Below are positions 9,941 through 21,580 of a stretch of DNA of 64,000 nt, one piece after another. The notes beneath the pieces are model-generated. The model ran no database searches. It was not told where the DNA came from and worked only from the letters and a program-made list of their open reading frames with translations. A program made the translations under genes and the position numbers. Every line of letters begins with the position of its first letter. Position 1 is the first letter of the stretch. Location: the NCBI RefSeq assembly GCF_905163445.1, contig NC_053197.1:9052001-9116000 (forward strand), in the 5' to 3' direction. This DNA comes from Pararge aegeria. Its lineage: Eukaryota; Arthropoda; Insecta; Lepidoptera; Nymphalidae.

Positions 9941-10309
9941 ATTACCGTAGGCGCTTTCGAGCGCAAGTGTATTAAGATCATTAATGCCTCAAAAGCAATA
10001 AGTTCATATTCGTGCGTAACTAATACCAGGTTTGGAATGTAGGGCAAAGATTTTTATCTACAAATTTAAAATCAATTCATTGTAATAATAACACAAAGTA
10101 ATTAGATTAGGTAGCGTTGGTTCTGAGGGTAGTTTATCCTATGTGATAACAAAAATGTCGATAATCGTCTCATTTGCGTCAAGCTAGTCAAGCAACATTG
10201 AGATTACCGAATTAGCGGTATAAGCGGTATGCAATTATAATGTTGGAATCATCATTTATCATGGTTGCAGTCAAAAAAAATAAGAGAACTTTCCTTCGTA
10301 GTTTAAAGA

Positions 10310-10510
10310 ACATGTTAATCCGCCAATCCCGCTCATTATGCCTAAATATCGTTGCCCAAGAGTTGGTATGGTGTCAGCTTCATTATGGTAGTCATCATGA
10401 TCATATTCGTCATCACTTCTTCTTATTTTTGCCTGACGGAGCTCGTCCGGTGAAGTACCGCTTATTGCTGCCGCAAAGCAGCATTATAATGGTTAATGTT
10501 ATCGTATTAT
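10310..10510 (-). repeat. Dispersed repeat E
   Basis: The plus strand reads TCCGGTGAAGTACCGCTTAT and CTGCCGCAAAGCAGCATTAT, the reverse of the segment seen in repeat E copies at 6580 and 45130. Upstream is GTAGTCATCATGATCATA. The 92-codon open frame over it is a shadow. Confidence 0.4.
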
Positions 10511-10519
10511 ATGTATAAC

Positions 10520-11589
10520 CAAATTGTGGAAACTTCATTGGTTTATGTGATACAAAAATACGGCATTACTTTTATGTGTAATAATACTGTTTGTTTCCTT
10601 TGAAAAGCTAATAAATAAATAAATTATTTCAAAGCTATGTTCTGATCTGAATAGCATGGTGGCCGGTGTTATTACATACACATATGGCTTAACACATACG
10701 CAACTAGTTATTGGACACAGGGCAGCGCGTTTTGGCACTGCACGTCCTTTCACAAAAAAGTGTGTACATTTCTACGTCAGCTTGTACTTCTATCATTGGC
10801 CTAATTAATATCCCATTATAGGCAAGGCTGTATCATCTAAGTATAACTAGAACACAGAAAGATGTGCAGCTACGAATATGACTCGCAATTTTTACAATCC
10901 AATGTAGACTAAAATATAATTATTAGTATCTTTAGGATACACATAATTACCTGTGTATGTCACTGAACCGATTGTGATTAAATCTTTTGCATGTTTTTGC
11001 TTAACTATCCTGGGATAGGTCGCGCTGCGATCAGAATCCGGGATTTATTTTTTCAGAGTAGGACAGAATCTTAAGGGCCCGCTATTATAATATCCATACT
11101 TATTTATTTATTTTATTATTTACTCCTACAGCGAGCAAGGCAATCGTTCATCCTTATCAGGTTGCGAAAGTCAGACGACAGTTGCGGGAAATCTCTTGGC
11201 TTGACAAATAAATTTGAAATAATTAACTCCTGGCAACAAATTCTAAAAATCTAGCAAGTCGATGAAATTTAATATTACAACTGAAAATTCATTATTAGCT
11301 TTTGAAACAAATTATATTTTTTCTAATTAACGATAAGTATGAGCGAAAAATTTGGTAGGCATTAATTATAAAATATAAGTACACTATAAAGATTGCTCAG
11401 AAATTTCTAGGTATGCGGAAATACAAGGTACTTAAATTACAAATTATCTTACTATGCTTAGCATTATCCGCAAAATTGTCGTCGCGGTTTTCAATGCAAA
11501 TTGCAAGAATTTTAAAATGAATAATAAATGTTTAATAGCACACTACTGTAATACATTTTCTTTTATGTTTAGTTTTTTTTATGTCGTAA
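10520..11589. other. No recognisable feature
   Basis: Mostly AT-rich sequence without a recognised family. Confidence 0.3.
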
Positions 11590-11830
11590 TATGTATATGT
11601 ATTTAAATTAGATTTGAAGTTATGTCTTATTATAAAATTGATGAATTACTTAATGACGAGGTTGTTTGGAAGAATCCGGCTCCGCTTTCATCTCTCACAA
11701 TACAGAAAATTCATTATTTTAAAATGTATAATGTAAATTGTTGATATTGGAAAAGAGCAACACTTGAATTTCTTGCCGGCTTCTTCACGGTAGAATCTGG
11801 TCATCAGGTAGGTCATCTGCTTGGTCCGTA
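11590..11830 (+). pseudogene. CR1/Jockey-like LINE, extreme C-terminus and 3' UTR
   Basis: From 11628 the plus strand encodes YYKIDELLNDEVVWKNPAPL. This aligns with YYTFDEFLNDKVEWKQPASL at the end of the LINE protein at 30905-31603. The 3' UTR motif TTCTTGCCGGCTTCTTCACG (about 11772-11791) also has its counterpart there. Only the last few dozen codons remain. Confidence 0.75.
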
Positions 11831-12049
11831 AATTATATACTTAAAAAAAAAAAGATATATATTTGATAGAGAACGAAGTCGCGGGGAACCGCTGGTGCAT
11901 CTAAAATTCGAACTCTACCCGTAAAAAAACCATTGTTCTGTAAGTTTATTCACTTCGGGTTAGCTGCGAAGAAAAGCCTGCTGTACATAATACTCACTTA
12001 CGGTATAGAAAGAATAATAGCCTGTATTAATATAATAGAGTTCCATTTT

Positions 12050-12350
12050 TCTTCTCCTTTGTAATTTATTTGAAATCTGCTCAAGCATCATGATCAAATA
12101 AGGCGCGCTAGTCGATTAATCCAACGGTATTGTGAACTGTGGATTTAGTACAAGATTTGCTCGCTAGCAATCGAGGAATCGTTTTCGAGTATAAAACCCT
12201 GTATCATCGATGTAAATTGGATCTAATGTATTTCGTTTTAGAGTCGCAAATTCTGTAATTCTGTTTTTTGCTTTAATAACGTTCTGTCGAAAGCTCGGTC
12301 TAAATAATTATAGGCAAATTTAAGCTTTAACACGATGCAAATAAGATAAA
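12050..12350 (+). repeat. Repeat F, copy 1
   Basis: It shares CGCAATCGAGG-like, TCGTTTTCGAGTATAAAAC and TTTTAGAGTCGCAAATTCTG blocks, in the same order and spacing, with 27390-27770. The two copies are strongly diverged. The 102-codon minus-strand frame from 12546 crosses it and is probably incidental. The family is not recognised. Confidence 0.5.
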
Positions 12351-13394
12351 TTTTATCGCAATGTTCTCGTATTTCCATACTCGTAAAGGACTCCTCGATC
12401 TTGCGATCGAGGAGGATGCGAGGAAATCTTGTACTAAGACTGGTGGAGTGTGTTTGGATAAGGCACAAGTCTATAATAGATAGTGGTCCGCCATTCAAGG
12501 CACGAGGAAGTTCTGACCCAGTCTGTTGAAGATCTTGGAAATGCACTTTGCTTATTGCGCTTTTATACTTCTTTAAGTTTTATTTTAATGATCGATTCTA
12601 TTATTTCATATTATATTTACAAAAGGCATGTAAAGTAGTAAGTATAGTTTTTACTAACGTAAGCAGTTATCTTTTAGGAGATGATATATTATAAAATCTA
12701 TGGAGTCAACATTTATATTGAAGCTTATAGTTAACCAAAAATTTAACAAACAAATACTGACATCCAGTATAGTTTGGTACAAAATTAGTAACAGTAAATA
12801 AAAGAGCATAAAGTAAGCTACCGGGAACCCTAAGTAAGACTAGAACATAAGTTTAGTTTAGGAATTATGTGTTCAATTCGATAAGTCAATGAGTGGATTC
12901 ATAAATAGTCTTGGATGAAGAGATGCTTGCAACGGAGATTTTTGTAGTGGTATAGCTAGTCAAAAATATTTATATATGCTTATTTATGTGTTCTCTTTTG
13001 TTTTTTCTCTAATCTCGATGCACCCAAAGACACGGGATATCCTAGTTTTGGGGGTCCAGGGTGTTTTTAGAATAAACATTGTACTTTATATCAAATAAAG
13101 TATTTTTTTTTATAGGCATGGTTATTTAATACAGGCACTAATACGTACCGATTATAACACTAAATTTACAAGTCTTTTACTGTTTTCCTTTTCATAACAC
13201 ACACCGATAGGGATGTCTACTTTCAGATATGCAAATTTAGTTTTGTGTACAACAGAAATGATACCACTGTAAGCTTCAATATCAATTGACAGCTCTAAAA
13301 GTACCTACTGCCTTTTTCTCAAACACATTACGGTTATGGTCATAGTTTTAGACCTGTCATCTACTTTATTGTATTATGTATATCAGAGAAGCAC
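12351..13394. other. No recognisable feature
   Basis: A minus-strand frame covers 12238-12546. Its product has no motif I recognise. Otherwise AT-rich unassigned sequence. Confidence 0.3.
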
Positions 13395-13545
13395 ATTAGG
13401 TCAGTACGAAGTTTGGCCTTCCTTGCGGGAGACCGAGCTCGATCCCTGCACCTCAACTTTTCTGAGTAATGAGTGTGTATAAAAAACAATGTAATGTGTG
13501 ATTTAAGCAATTAAATATAACCTCTTTTGCTAGCGGTGAAGATTT
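13395..13545 (+). repeat. SINE-B, 5' part
   Basis: It carries the SINE-B head remnant GAGACCGAGCTCGATCCCTG (B-box-like), then CAACTTTTCTGAGTAATGAG and TTTAAGCAATTAAATATAAC, ending in a decayed CAACGGTGAAG segment (GCTAGCGGTGAAG). Confidence 0.55.
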
Positions 13546-13579
13546 ATTTTTCTCAATTGACTTCTGTAGATCGCTACAG

Positions 13580-13700
13580 CATTCAAATTCGAATTCAAAA
13601 AATTCTTTATTCAAATAGGCCTACAACAGGCATTATAAATCTTTCATGCAAACATGTTTACATTCTTCCAAAGGTCTAGGAGCCCAAGACGTGCTTAGCC
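13580..13700 (-). repeat. LINE 3' tail fragment
   Basis: On the minus strand it ends TAGGCCTATTTGAATAAAG followed by a degenerate tail of GAATT units. This matches the tail style of the LINE copies at 6875 and 30720, although the UTR upstream of it differs. Confidence 0.5.
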
Positions 13701-13992
13701 GGATAAAATTAATCATTCAGAGATGCCATGTTATAGTTGGACGGTAATGGGTTCTAAAATTCGTTTAACAAATTATGTGTACAGTCTAGCAATTATGAAT
13801 TCAAGTAAAACCGGGGTTTATTAGTAGAGTTAGTTCACAAATGATCTGATTAAACAAAATGAATACAGCAAAGATCAGAAGTTTAAATTAAAGTACTCCA
13901 AAGTACCTATTGCAAAGCTTCAGTAGTAAACACTGAAGAAAGGATGGTAAAAGTTTAACACATGTCAATTAAGTTAAATATTTGTACAACTA

Positions 13993-14026
13993 ACATGTAC
14001 ATGTACATGTACATGTACGTGTACAT
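13993..14026. repeat. Microsatellite (ACATGT)n
   Basis: About five and a half units of a self-complementary hexamer, with one base change near the right end. Confidence 0.9.
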
Positions 14027-14291
14027 TTTGAAAGATGACAACCCATTCAAATTATAGAAGACTCTCCTGAGGTAGATTTACATCGTCACAAATCAAAAGC
14101 CTTAGGTACCTACGTCCATAACTAGAGGCGTAATCATAAACAGAAAACGTTGGACAAAAGATGGGCGTAGCGTTAAAGACGTTCATTTGAGTATAATATT
14201 TGTGTATAAACTAAATTACACCACGGCTTAAAATTTGGTTGAGCTAGGCGAAAAATTCTTTTAGATCAACTACATTCTGATTTCTGCTCTA

Positions 14292-14336
14292 AAAGTAGAG
14301 CATATAGTATTTTTGATATACTATATGTTCTACTTT
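14292..14336. repeat. Hairpin, 19-bp stem
   Basis: AAAGTAGAGCATATAGTAT (14292-14310) pairs with ATACTATATGTTCTACTTT (14318-14336) across a 7-nt loop, with a single G-U pair. It is short for a microRNA precursor. Confidence 0.7.
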
Positions 14337-14989
14337 CTACTACCTACTTATTTTCAATCTCTTTCTAGGATGCACAAAAGGTATCCTGTGGAGAAAATTC
14401 TGATTTAAGTATCATTTAAATATAGGTATAGTTAGGAGGTATCTAGAAAATTATATTATATGTACGGTACATTGTTTGTTCGCCCGGAAGAACCTCCTAG
14501 AAGGCATTATTAGAGCGCACTGCTTCTATGTTGTTGCGAGAAAAATAATGATTTCGTAAGAAAAATGCAATAGTGATTAGGTATCTATATATAACCTTAA
14601 TAATGTTTATAATTATTATTGACCTACTCATCAGACCTTATTAATTTTGCACAGATTAAAATAATCGTTTCTTAAGATGGAATATACTTACAAAGATTTA
14701 TATAGAAAGCAAAGGTTTTTGATTAGATTGCTCTAACTTAAATAAACTTATGTTCACCGTCGTTGTATTACAACAGCGCGCTCTATCGAAAACGGCCGGC
14801 ATTACATCGTGCATCGCAAGTTGCAATACATCCATGCTCTAAGAAACTTTTATAAATGTGCATAACTGATGATTTCTTGATAAAAGTAATCTTATTCTAT
14901 TCATTTATAATAAATATAATCGTTTGATGTATGAAACAGTTTTATTTTGTAGTAAGCTGTAAGTTCTTGAAGTGTTTATGTATTAGTAT
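14337..14989. other. No recognisable feature
   Basis: AT-rich sequence leading up to the CpG-rich block at 15.0 kb. No repeat family was recognised. Confidence 0.35.
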
Positions 14990-15438
14990 GGGTATATTGA
15001 TTCTCGCGTTCGCCGCTAGATGGACTGCGGCGCACCCGTGAAGTGAGATTCAATATGGCGGCACCATTCGCCTCTGGAACAGGGCGGGGAGCACAGTCGC
15101 CGAATTGCCACTACGACATCTACGCGTATTTTTGTCGAAACATTCGTCTGCGTGAATAGAACGCGGGTGATATTGCGAAATAATCGTGTGTTTCTGTGTT
15201 CGTTTATGCTGTTTGTGTTATAATATGTGTGGAATGGTGATTTAGTGGTGTGTAACGTGCAAGGACTTTAGGGTAACAATGTCTAGCAGTTGACATGTTT
15301 ATCTGTGTCGTGTGTGAAGATTTTCCCTTCGCGTGAGGAGGTGCGGTGCGTTAGTGTGCGCGGTAGTGGCTAGTGTGAGTGCCGCGGCCGTGGTTACGCG
15401 AGGATCCAATGATGGATTGCATTTCCTGGGATGTATAG
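14990..15438 (+). promoter_or_regulatory. Candidate promoter and first non-coding exon
   Basis: This block differs sharply from its AT-rich surroundings. It is rich in G, C and CpG, with GTGTG runs typical of insect 5' leaders (AGTGTGAGTGCCGCGGCCGT at its right end). ATGGCGGC at 15055-15062 is the reverse form of a YY1/Pho-type GCCAT core. A good splice donor, TATAG|GTAAAA, follows 15438, and a weaker one, GAT|GTATAG, lies at 15432/15433. Every ATG in the block (15055, 15206, 15225, 15279, 15295, 15409) is followed by an in-frame stop within it, so it reads as an untranslated leader or a long non-coding RNA exon. The start site is not resolved. The gene it belongs to cannot be named, and no coding exon for it was found in the rest of the window. 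Confidence 0.45.
15055..15159 (+). other. 34-codon upstream ORF candidate
   Basis: This ORF starts MAAPFASGTGRGAQSPNCHY and ends at a TAG at 15157. The start context (A at -3, G at +4) is strong for an animal mRNA. The product resembles nothing I know. If transcription begins near 15.0 kb it would be the first ORF met by ribosomes, but it may equally be chance in a GC-rich leader. Confidence 0.25.
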
Positions 15439-17254
15439 GTAAAAATCACTAGCTGTAGTTCCAACGAGAGTTATCATAACTGTCCACAAAGCCATGCACG
15501 CAATAAGAATGGTTTCGGTATCGGTCCACTGGTGCTTTGTTAAAAATGTAGCTAGACTTTTATAATGTAGCGCATGAATTTTTGTGTAAATGTTTGATGC
15601 ATCCTTGAATCGATTGAGATAATGGAACTTAGATTGCGAAATACTCGCTCTTTAACTTTTTTAGTTTCCTCTTAGAGTTAAGCAGGTCGTTGAGACCTTG
15701 AAGCTTGTCTGTTCGCTTTACTATTTGTTTTCCTCCACAAAGATCTCTTCAGTGTTTATCATATTTTGTAAGTCCATCTTTTCAGGTTCGTTTATTGTTT
15801 ATTAAATGTTTCAGATTCCTATTGGAATTACCAATTATAACGATAATTACTTGTCAATTAGCTAAATAATTGAAAATAAACCAAAAAACGCAGTGAGCTT
15901 TTTATTAAAAGTGATTCAAACGCTTGCACAAAGTCTTGTACAAATGAATCTTAATTCATTACATTCATGCAGAGTCGCGCCAGAATATGGTTCCCCTCGC
16001 TCTGTTCACTGCCTCTGGTTATCAGCTTACAAAATGACTAAAGCTGTCCTACTCCGACAAACAGCTAATCTGTATCTATCCGTCTCTTTTCGGCGCATAT
16101 TGCGCGTTTTTCTTCTTTTACCGCGTCATATGCCAGTGTTAAACCATGAGCACAGTTTCGAGTGTTTGAAAAGTAAAGTCGATTCAATACCCTTTCATCG
16201 TCGCATGTAGAGACATAACCCCGATGCAGCAATTTGATCTTAATTGATTGGAAGTTCTTTGTTTAAGGGTTCGGTAGGTAATACTAATAAGGGGTATGTT
16301 AAGGGCACTGCGCATCTATACAGCGCAGTTAGACATTCAGTACCCGCCCGCGTCGCACGTGGATTCCTTGTGGACAACCCACCGTGACTCTATTGTGTTG
16401 ACAAGTGCGACAAATGACTGTATTATATTATTATTAGAAGTGATAATAAACGGAGATCGTAAGATCCCACTTGCTCCATTTAATTATCAAATCAGCATTA
16501 GCATCGCTGGACAATAACAACTAGTGAACTTTTGGAGAAAAATCTTATACCTAGGTAGGTACAGCTCCAGCTTAAAATTGCTCCTTCGGATAGTTGTTAT
16601 AAAGGTAAAGCTACTGAAATGAATGAAATGGCGATGATTTGGAAAATGTATTCGTGGTTTAGATTTAACAGGACTTTAAAATAGGTTTATTGTACAAAGC
16701 ACATGCTGAATAAATCTATTTTTAAGTTTCATAAATTTAAAATGCATCTAGAATTATAAAATAAGGTACCTTCATCGTTTATGTTCTATTCATTGCCAGC
16801 AAACAAAAAAAATTAAAATAATGCGTCTCTTAACTGTATCATTATTTAATAAAGCTTCAAATTTTATTTATATCCTTCGCTAGACACTTGACTAGAAACG
16901 ATTTGAACGTCTTCTGAATGATTTAATATCTAACTATAAAATCATGACAACGATTCTGAACATTCCAAGATAACACAATCATCAATCATTTCATTCTTAA
17001 CTCAATTTGGAGTAACCAAGTAACTAGGTCAGTGTTTAATGTGTGTAAATATTAAGAACTTCGTTAATTAAGATTAACTTACGTTTTTTTATTGACATAT
17101 AATCACACCTTGACTGTATCCTTCGTATTCATTATTTCAAAGGGAAAAACTACAAGAACTATCTGTGATGTTCATTTAGTACATTCTTTGGTTTGTGGTC
17201 TAAGGCAAGATAAGTATGCTTAGTTATATTTGTTAATTACACTTGATAATACAA
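15439..17254. other. Repeat-poor stretch, candidate start of first intron
   Basis: No SINE or LINE signature is visible, in contrast to the preceding 15 kb. A GC-richer pocket at 16296-16380 contains CTGCGCATCTATACAGCGCA, which has inverted CTGCGC and GCGCAG ends. Open frames at 15893-16210 and 16296-16517 have no recognisable similarity. Conserved regulatory DNA is possible but unproven. Confidence 0.35.
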
Positions 17255-17480
17255 TCCATAATAATATTGTAAATGCGAAAGTATTTTAATTTGTTTATTT
17301 GTTATCTGTGTCCAGCTGAACCATTGCAATGATTTGGATGAAATTTGGCATTTTATCCTGGAAATTGACATTAGAGAGTTTCTATCCCAGAAAAGCTACG
17401 TAGTAACGTTCCCGAATAATTTAAAATAAAGCATTTGGTATATGAATGGCTTTACAGCTATACAAATTTGTTCCCATTTC
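17255..17480 (+). repeat. Helitron-like 5' fragment
   Basis: It starts with TAATATTGTAAATGCGAAAG, followed by TTTGTTTATTTGTTATCTGT, then GATTTGGATGAAATTTGGCA and AGAGTTTCTATCCCAGAAAA. These blocks come in the order of the common lepidopteran repeat. Confidence 0.5.
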
Positions 17481-19940
17481 TAAATACATATGTTTCAAAA
17501 GCGAAAGATTAGAGTTGGTAGAGCAAATGTTTGTTATTGCAGTGTATTCATTTTGTCCGGCTGTAATATCTTAAATGATTATAGCGACGTTTTGTTCCTT
17601 TTTTTATCCATAATTAACTATGATTCCGACAATTATGTTAACTTTAACAATGCACTCTGCTAGTATAATAGAAATAAATTAAATTAGGAATTCGTTAATG
17701 TAAGCTGCTAAGTTCACCGCACAAATGTCGGATAAGTTTATCTCAGTTTGCAGCCGAGCTTTGGAATCCTAAAGCAATTCACACAGAGGCAAACAACGAA
17801 CAGGAGATGAGTGTTTGATTTCCAAACAAATACTTGACCCTTCTCGGACGCCACAAACCAAGGATTGGCTTGCGAACTCACAAAATTGACATCCTCTATC
17901 GTGCACCGGACGTATAGAAACAAATATAGGGTCATAAAAGAAAAGCATTTCGGTACAAAAGTAGAGATTTTTTTTGTCTGCCAGCCAAGAACTGTTAACT
18001 GAAATTGTTTCCAGTAAAGTTTGGTATCTAATTTATCATTCAGTTCGTTTTTCGTTCGTCGTTTAAAATATATAAGGGTGTCGTTTCAATATTTCCAAAG
18101 GCTATTTTTATTGTTTGAACTATAAACTGATTGACTGCTTTGTTTATAAATATGTCAATTTAGGGTCAAACATTGCTTTGAGAACTAATGCAAAGATGCT
18201 ATGTAAAAACTTTGAAGATCATGGTCTTTAAATGTATTATAAACAGATAATATTTTATTTTTTAACTTTGTAAAGATGAAGCAGAAAATACGAATCTTCT
18301 CCTCATTTTTAGTCTGCTAGCGTCCTTAAAGACCAATTGAATTAAAGCAGTATGTATCTATTATATTCCCTTACCATTTTAAAGTTTATCTATTTAATTT
18401 GCTACCTGTGTCTTCATAATAGGATTTGCTAAGTAAACGATTTTATCGACAATCTTCGATTGCTTTCGACGTTCCGTTCGAAGTTACAAATAAGATTATA
18501 ATCTCGTGCCCGATATCATTTTTAATACCGTTCTCTAGCCCGAATTCAATCGGGTAAGCTACTAACTTGTTATTGATAGAAAAATATTTTTTTTTTAAGT
18601 GTTAGTGTCTATTTAAACATAAACCAATTATTCTGGTACACTAATTTGGAAACTTGTCTGAAATTTATTTACTATAAAACAAAGGCTCCCAGTAATATTA
18701 ATATGTTATTAGTGTTTATTAATGAATCACAATGCAAAATAATAAACGCACGTTAAATTAATAAAAATACACGATGTATTCAAAGGGACTAAAGATAAGA
18801 TCTATGAACCACATTAGTAAAGTATTATGAAATTCGCTTTACTTATAAACCTAAATAATATTAACTATCACAAAATAGATAAGATATTTCAAGAGGATGT
18901 TTCGGCATACTTATAATTAGGTATGACTACTAAAACTATATTAATTACTTATGAGAATAAACTGTACAGTTGAACTGTTGCGTTTAAGTTAATGAAGTTT
19001 GCTCAGTTGTAACTACAAGTTGGTAAATAGTAAATTAATACAGTTGTAGCTGTAGTAAGTTTTGTTCCTAGACCAAGAGAAGTGAGACTTCATCATGGAA
19101 CTCTGACATGCAATGCTTAACTAGTAGGAGTAAATTATTTAGACATCTCAAGATGTAAACGTTAAAATAATAGTGCTCAATTAAATTAGTTTGTTTTGTC
19201 GACTGTGGCAATCTAAAACTTAAAACCTGCACTTAAGATCTTTCAAACAATAAACTTGTTTTCTTTGTCGGGTGTCATATTATACAAGCTTGAATATTAT
19301 AGAAAAACTAAGGAATTTGAACAATTAACGATTTGTTCAATTGTTGTTATGTATTGTTATAAGTAAAGATTTTTCGATTATACCTAGGTGTTTCATTTAC
19401 GAATATCGCAAAGTATCTTTTTTCCAATTATTTTAAAGCAAAAAAGAAAACAATATTGCGACATAACTTACTGACTGAATTAATAGATCCCTCTGACATA
19501 TTCTGACATATTTTTCTCCGGTTCTGCAGTATGTCTAAAATTTAATCTATTATTGGTCCATTGCTTTCAACAATCAAACTTTTTTACTACGTTGAACTGA
19601 CCTTCTCAATATTGTTATCAAGTTGCCGGCTGTGCTAATTATTACCTATGTATTTTAAATATGACTAGTTTCTGCTTGCAACTGCTTTCTTTTTATTTTT
19701 TGCTTCGCTAGTTTTTTTTAATTTGCAACTGATTGACCTGTTTCAAATGATTTATTTGTTAAAATTAAAGTGTTTGTGCTATTGTCTTATTCTATTTAGT
19801 TTTCATTTGTGATATTTCTCTTGATCACAAAAAATTAAAACGAGACCATTAATATACCATTAACAACAAAAGTTATTTTTTATGATGTTGATAAAAAAAT
19901 ATAAATCAAAAACTTCAATCAAGCGACCAGGTTAACCACC
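17481..19940. other. Repeat-poor, unassigned
   Basis: AT-rich sequence without recognised repeats or coding similarity. A 65-codon minus-strand frame at 17738-17935 is unremarkable. Confidence 0.35.
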
Positions 19941-20003
19941 CAGTTGTTTAACTATTTATTTTATAAATTAGTTGTATTTATGAAGTAAATAGTTAAACAA
20001 CTG
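19941..20003. other. 63-nt perfect hairpin, candidate small-RNA precursor or fold-back relic
   Basis: CAGTTGTTTAACTATTTA (19941-19958) is the exact reverse complement of 19986-20003. Pairing continues inward through positions 19959-19968 with 19976-19985, with two G-U pairs. This gives a 28-bp stem and a 7-nt loop. The length suits a microRNA precursor, but the absence of bulges and the very low GC content are also typical of a miniature inverted-repeat relic. No similarity to a named microRNA is claimed. Confidence 0.55.
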
Positions 20004-21279
20004 TTACTATGATGTATGTTATCACTTTCTTACGAATAAATGAGCAATTTTTATACAGTCTATAAGTTTATTGGGTCCGATCTATCAGTCTTAAGTAGGA
20101 TTTCCAAGAAAATTTATGACCTGCCTGTAGCAAAGACGCTAGTCACTTGCCTTAAAGTTAATATGTGTTGTTCTTCATTTAGGAAACAACCCATAAGAAT
20201 TTACTCACTTAGCTTTATTTTGATGTTGATTTTTTTATTATGATTTATTAATTAAATCGTAAAACAAATTAAATATTATGAAAGTCTTACTATTTAAGTC
20301 TTAAGTATTTAGTCTTTTAGATTATAATTATGTGAGATAAGAATTATAATAAAATTAAGAAGAATAGTGCTACAAAAAATTAATATAATAAGTGGGAGTG
20401 TACAAGTGACAGAAATACAAGTGACTTTCATTGAATCCCGATACAAAGTAAAGGACTAGTTAATGTTAGAAATAACATTACCTTTCGATTTAGATCGAAA
20501 TATAAATAAAAGTATTAAAATGGAAGAAAAGTATTCGTACTGAAACAAAATTAGCCAACATGAAAATCGGTAAGGATTAAGATAAAATATATCACACTAA
20601 GTTACAACTGATTCACATACATATCCATGGGTATATTAAATAGGAAGAAGAAATTTTTTCTTATAGGGTTTTTCATAAAAGCTTAAATGCAGACTTACCT
20701 ATCAGTGCTGATCATCAAGGCACAATCCTTAACTCACCGGCATTTACTTGACCGAGCTCATCTTAGTAAGCATTAACGTAATTTCATCTCCATGGTACCA
20801 TATTTTACTAAAATAAAATAGGTTCTTTGAGTTTTATTTCAACCGGATGCAATTACGAAATATGATTTCAACGTCAGAAATGTTGGGATGTGTGAATTAC
20901 AAGATTAGTCTTTTGCTCTGTGTCACGGATATTTTTAATAAGCGTTTCAAGTAAATATGTAAATGTACAACAAAACTGGTAATAGCAAATTATACTGACA
21001 AAGCTGAATTTGAATAGCCATATCTTTAATTTTCTAAATTAACTAATACAACTACATACCGTGGCTCTTGATGTACATTATTAAAGTAAATCAGAGTATA
21101 GGGGCGCTCTCATTTAGACTTATTCCGAATGAAAGGTCGAATTACTCGTATGTCTCAATAACGTTCCGGTACACGTTATTTCGTAAATCCGTTCGAAAAG
21201 TGTTTTTGTTTACTCGAACGATAACAACTGCGTGTTTGGTCTATCTTGGCGCGACCTAACTTGTTAATGTTTTGTTATA
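20004..21279. other. Repeat-poor, unassigned
   Basis: AT-rich. Open frames at 20040-20243 and 21068-21259 carry no recognisable motif. Confidence 0.35.
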
Positions 21280-21470
21280 AAGTTTAATGCCGTTTCCCCG
21301 AGCGTACTTGGAAATAAATGCGCAACGAAAAAGGAAGGCAAAGACGAGCTGTTATAGACCACGCTGGTTCGTGCTTCACAAATCGTTGCGATTGAAGATA
21401 AGTAAATTTCCTCGTCGTAAATGGGTTCTGTGTCAAATTGAATTACTCTATGACGCTAATTTTCTTTCAA
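21280..21470 (+). repeat. Repeat G, copy 1
   Basis: It carries GGAAATAAATGCGCAACGAA, ACAAATCGTTGCGATTGAAG, CGTAAATGGGTTCTGTGTCA and AATTGAATTACTC. Related blocks lie at 22545-22700 and 24490-24795 in the same orientation. The 73-codon frame over it is not supported as a gene because its copies lack a common reading frame. Confidence 0.55.
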
Positions 21471-21537
21471 ATATGAATGAACAAAAACGAGTGAAAGCCA
21501 TGTTATAATCTTAAACGTTTGGTAGTTTATATATGAC

Positions 21538-21580
21538 ACAAGCTGTGGCCCGCGACTTCGTCTGCGTTTGGTTTTGTTTT
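21538..21580 (-). repeat. Helitron-like end fragment
   Basis: CAAGCTGTGGCCCGCGACTT and CGTCTGCG form the usual end of the Helitron-like repeat, here without its interior. Confidence 0.4.

Noticed and set aside
15893..16210. 105-codon open frame downstream of the candidate first exon
   Set aside because: It begins with a non-ATG codon, has no recognisable similarity and shows no splice-acceptor context. It is kept only as unassigned intronic sequence.
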